DNA of 42,244 bases, from assembly GCA_003427395.1 (NCBI GenBank), contig BFEA01000110.1, positions 591,737-633,980 of the forward strand, written 5' to 3'. The stretch's first letter is position 1. Each line of letters starts with the position of its first letter. Origin of the DNA: Chara braunii. Taxonomy: Eukaryota; Streptophyta; Charophyceae; Charales; Characeae. A program made the translations under genes and the position numbers. Shown piece by piece: positions 40,838 to 42,244 of this stretch. The notes beneath the pieces are model-generated. The model made no database searches and had not been told where the DNA came from. It saw nothing but the letters and a program-made list of their open reading frames with translations.

Positions 40838-41770
40838 ATGAGTCCCGAGACGCACATGCGCTTGAGTCCAGAGAAACACATGCGCTTGGCAAAACCGTTT
40901 TCACCTTGGGTGACATCGGTGCGGCATCATGACGGTCAAACGTGGATTGACGAAGCAGCCAAGGAGGACTTCGACGAGGACCCATGGATGACCGTCGTCC
41001 CGTACATGAACCGGCATCTCGACGAATGGAACGATAATGATTGAAAGGCGATGAAGCGTGTCTGCCCTTGGGCAAGCGATTACAAGTTTGCCAACATGTT
41101 AGAGTTCAGGAGCCTCATTGCACTGCCTGATGGTGTCCTCTAGCGAAAGACCCTAGACGATAAGGGTAAACCAATCCGCTACCGTACCAGCTTCAGAAGT
41201 CACCTCGGCTGCGAGTACATCACATCTTCGCCACAAACTTGGGGAAGTTCGCAGAAGCAAGAGTTGGTGGACTGCGCTCGTCATTCTTCATTCTTGGAAC
41301 ACTACCCACCCCGTTGCCCTGGGACTTATCCACAGGCTATATCATATTGTTCTGTGCGGTTGACTGATGACGGGTGTCCTTTCGCGAGAGTGCTATGTGT
41401 GGCTTCTTCAAACAAAAGTAGAAAACTCGTAGATGCAGTTGTGCTCGTGGCACGGAACGAGATGGTACTTCAGGGATCCAAGTTCAGGTCCGTGATGTCT
41501 TCCCCCGATGTAGACGGGCGGTCAGATTTCGTGAGAGCAGGTCGGGTTAGATGTTTATCATTGTGGCATGAGGTGGAAGAGAAAGTGTCCGACATACAGG
41601 ACTGTACAGGGAATTCCTTAGCACGATCAGGAGGGTTTGTCAGGATGAAATACATGTCCGTGTTTTCGGAGAATGCAATTGTCCACGAGCCGCAGAGCCA
41701 CGTATATGGATCATCTATGAATGCCATGTATGGTTTCGGTTCACGACCTCGTCCGCGAGAAACCCCGTAG
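40808..41770 (+). pseudogene. Gene F, novel family member (two in-frame stops)
   Basis: One frame starts MSSRPSTSVSMSPETHMRLS and ends at 41770 after GFGSRPRPRETP. It is interrupted by TGA 41042-41044 and TAG 41141-41143 only. The TGA is at a position where D and E both have Trp (ELEW, DRNW). Family traits include VCPWASDYKFANMLEFRSL, SSPQTWGSSQKQELVDCARH, FLEHYPPRCPGTYPQAISYC, FARVLCVASSNKSRKLVDAV and FVRMKYMSVFSENAIVHEP. The N-terminus repeats SPETHMRL/SPEKHMRL. The alternative start at 40838 would remove ten residues. Closest to E, so E and F probably arose by a recent tandem duplication. Confidence 0.65.
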
Positions 41771-42244
41771 GTCACAAGATACGGACGTGTGGTCAGACCT
41801 TGTGTTTAAGGGAAAACATGTTAAAATACAATCTTGTGGAACAAGATGTGCAGGTGCATGTGCATGTGCACCTTGAAATGGTGGATAATACTAGATATTG
41901 CAACTATTGCCTCTCGCACCTCTATCTACTACTTCATACACGTTGCCTCTCGCAACTATTGCAACTATTGTCTCTCGCACCCTCTATCTACTACTTATTT
42001 TTTGCTTCGAATGTTTTTCCGGAAACAACCCCTGTCTACTTTGCATTGTGTGGTTTAGTGATTTGAACATTTCTCGCAACTCTACGTGCCGTATTTCCAT
42101 CTGCGAAGGTGCAATGTTAGAAAAAGTCTATGCAAGTTGTGAGTGTTTCCATCTCCACGTTGCGGTCACAAGAGTAAATGTTCTGAATGGATGTTATGTA
42201 TCTTGTCCATGCAAAGAAATGACACGCCGATGACCTTGCAAGTG
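41771..42244. other. No gene seen; ~62-bp direct repeat
   Basis: CAACTATTG-CTCTCGCACC, then TCTATCTACTACTT, occurs at about 41902-41935 and again at about 41964-41996. CCTCTCGCAACTATTG lies between the copies. CATGTGCATGTGCA appears at 41855-41870. The remainder to the window end shows no supported feature. Confidence 0.6.

Noticed and set aside
13651-41044. Alternative genetic code with TGA read as Trp
   Set aside because: Although three TGA codons align with Trp, TAG and TAA stops are just as frequent in the same genes, other TGAs align with non-Trp residues, and frameshifts exist. Mutational decay explains it better.

Overview
The window looks like repeat-rich nuclear DNA of a green-lineage eukaryote. 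A streptophyte alga such as Chara is my best guess, but this is inference. The reasons are: a chromovirus-like Ty3/gypsy element, two L1-type LINEs with a zf-RVT-like C-terminus, GT/AG-style acceptor sequences ahead of genes, long microsatellites, and a fragment that reads like plastid rpoB. There are no bacterial operons, Shine-Dalgarno patterns, rRNA or convincing tRNA genes. Runs of N at 18582-19258 and single Ns at 23837, 35967 and 36577 are assembly gaps.

Layout. 1-640: small repeats, a SINE-like piece and a 90-bp foldback. About 1729-6489 (minus): a decayed Ty3/gypsy element with gag, protease, RT, RNase H, integrase and a chromodomain-like tail. About 6695-14405 (plus): a nearly full-length but broken LINE. 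14408-15500: SINE-like copies and GC-rich repeats. About 15500-18090 (minus): a 5'-truncated, internally deleted LINE of the same family. 18115-19500: hairpins, AT-rich DNA and a (TTGA)n(TG)n-gap-(TG)n(TCAA)n structure. 19475-22721 (minus): a broken gene that I read as a ParB-like domain joined to a degenerate DNA-methyltransferase-like domain.

22.7-42.2 kb is different in character. Its intergenic DNA carries more than 30 copies of a roughly 20-22-bp palindrome (core AGTGCGARTTNAYTCGCACT and variants), which is absent from the coding stretches. Set among them are a minisatellite, a 97-bp foldback, a four-copy tandem array, a DUF7869-type gene (27278-30466, one reading frame broken only by three stop codons), and six related genes of a family I do not recognise (called A-F here: 30564-31457, 31964-32847, 33110-33787, 38345-39262, 39595-40503 and 40808-41770). 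A 2.09-kb tandem duplication (33875-37976) and a short plastid-like insertion separate C from D.

Only C and D have an open reading frame of good length without an obvious break. Most other genes keep one frame but carry single nonsense codons, several at positions where a paralogue has Trp. The 22.7-42 kb part may be one accessory island or the remains of a large mobile element (DUF7869 protein, expanding A-F family, shared palindromic sites). That is a hypothesis, not a demonstrated system.
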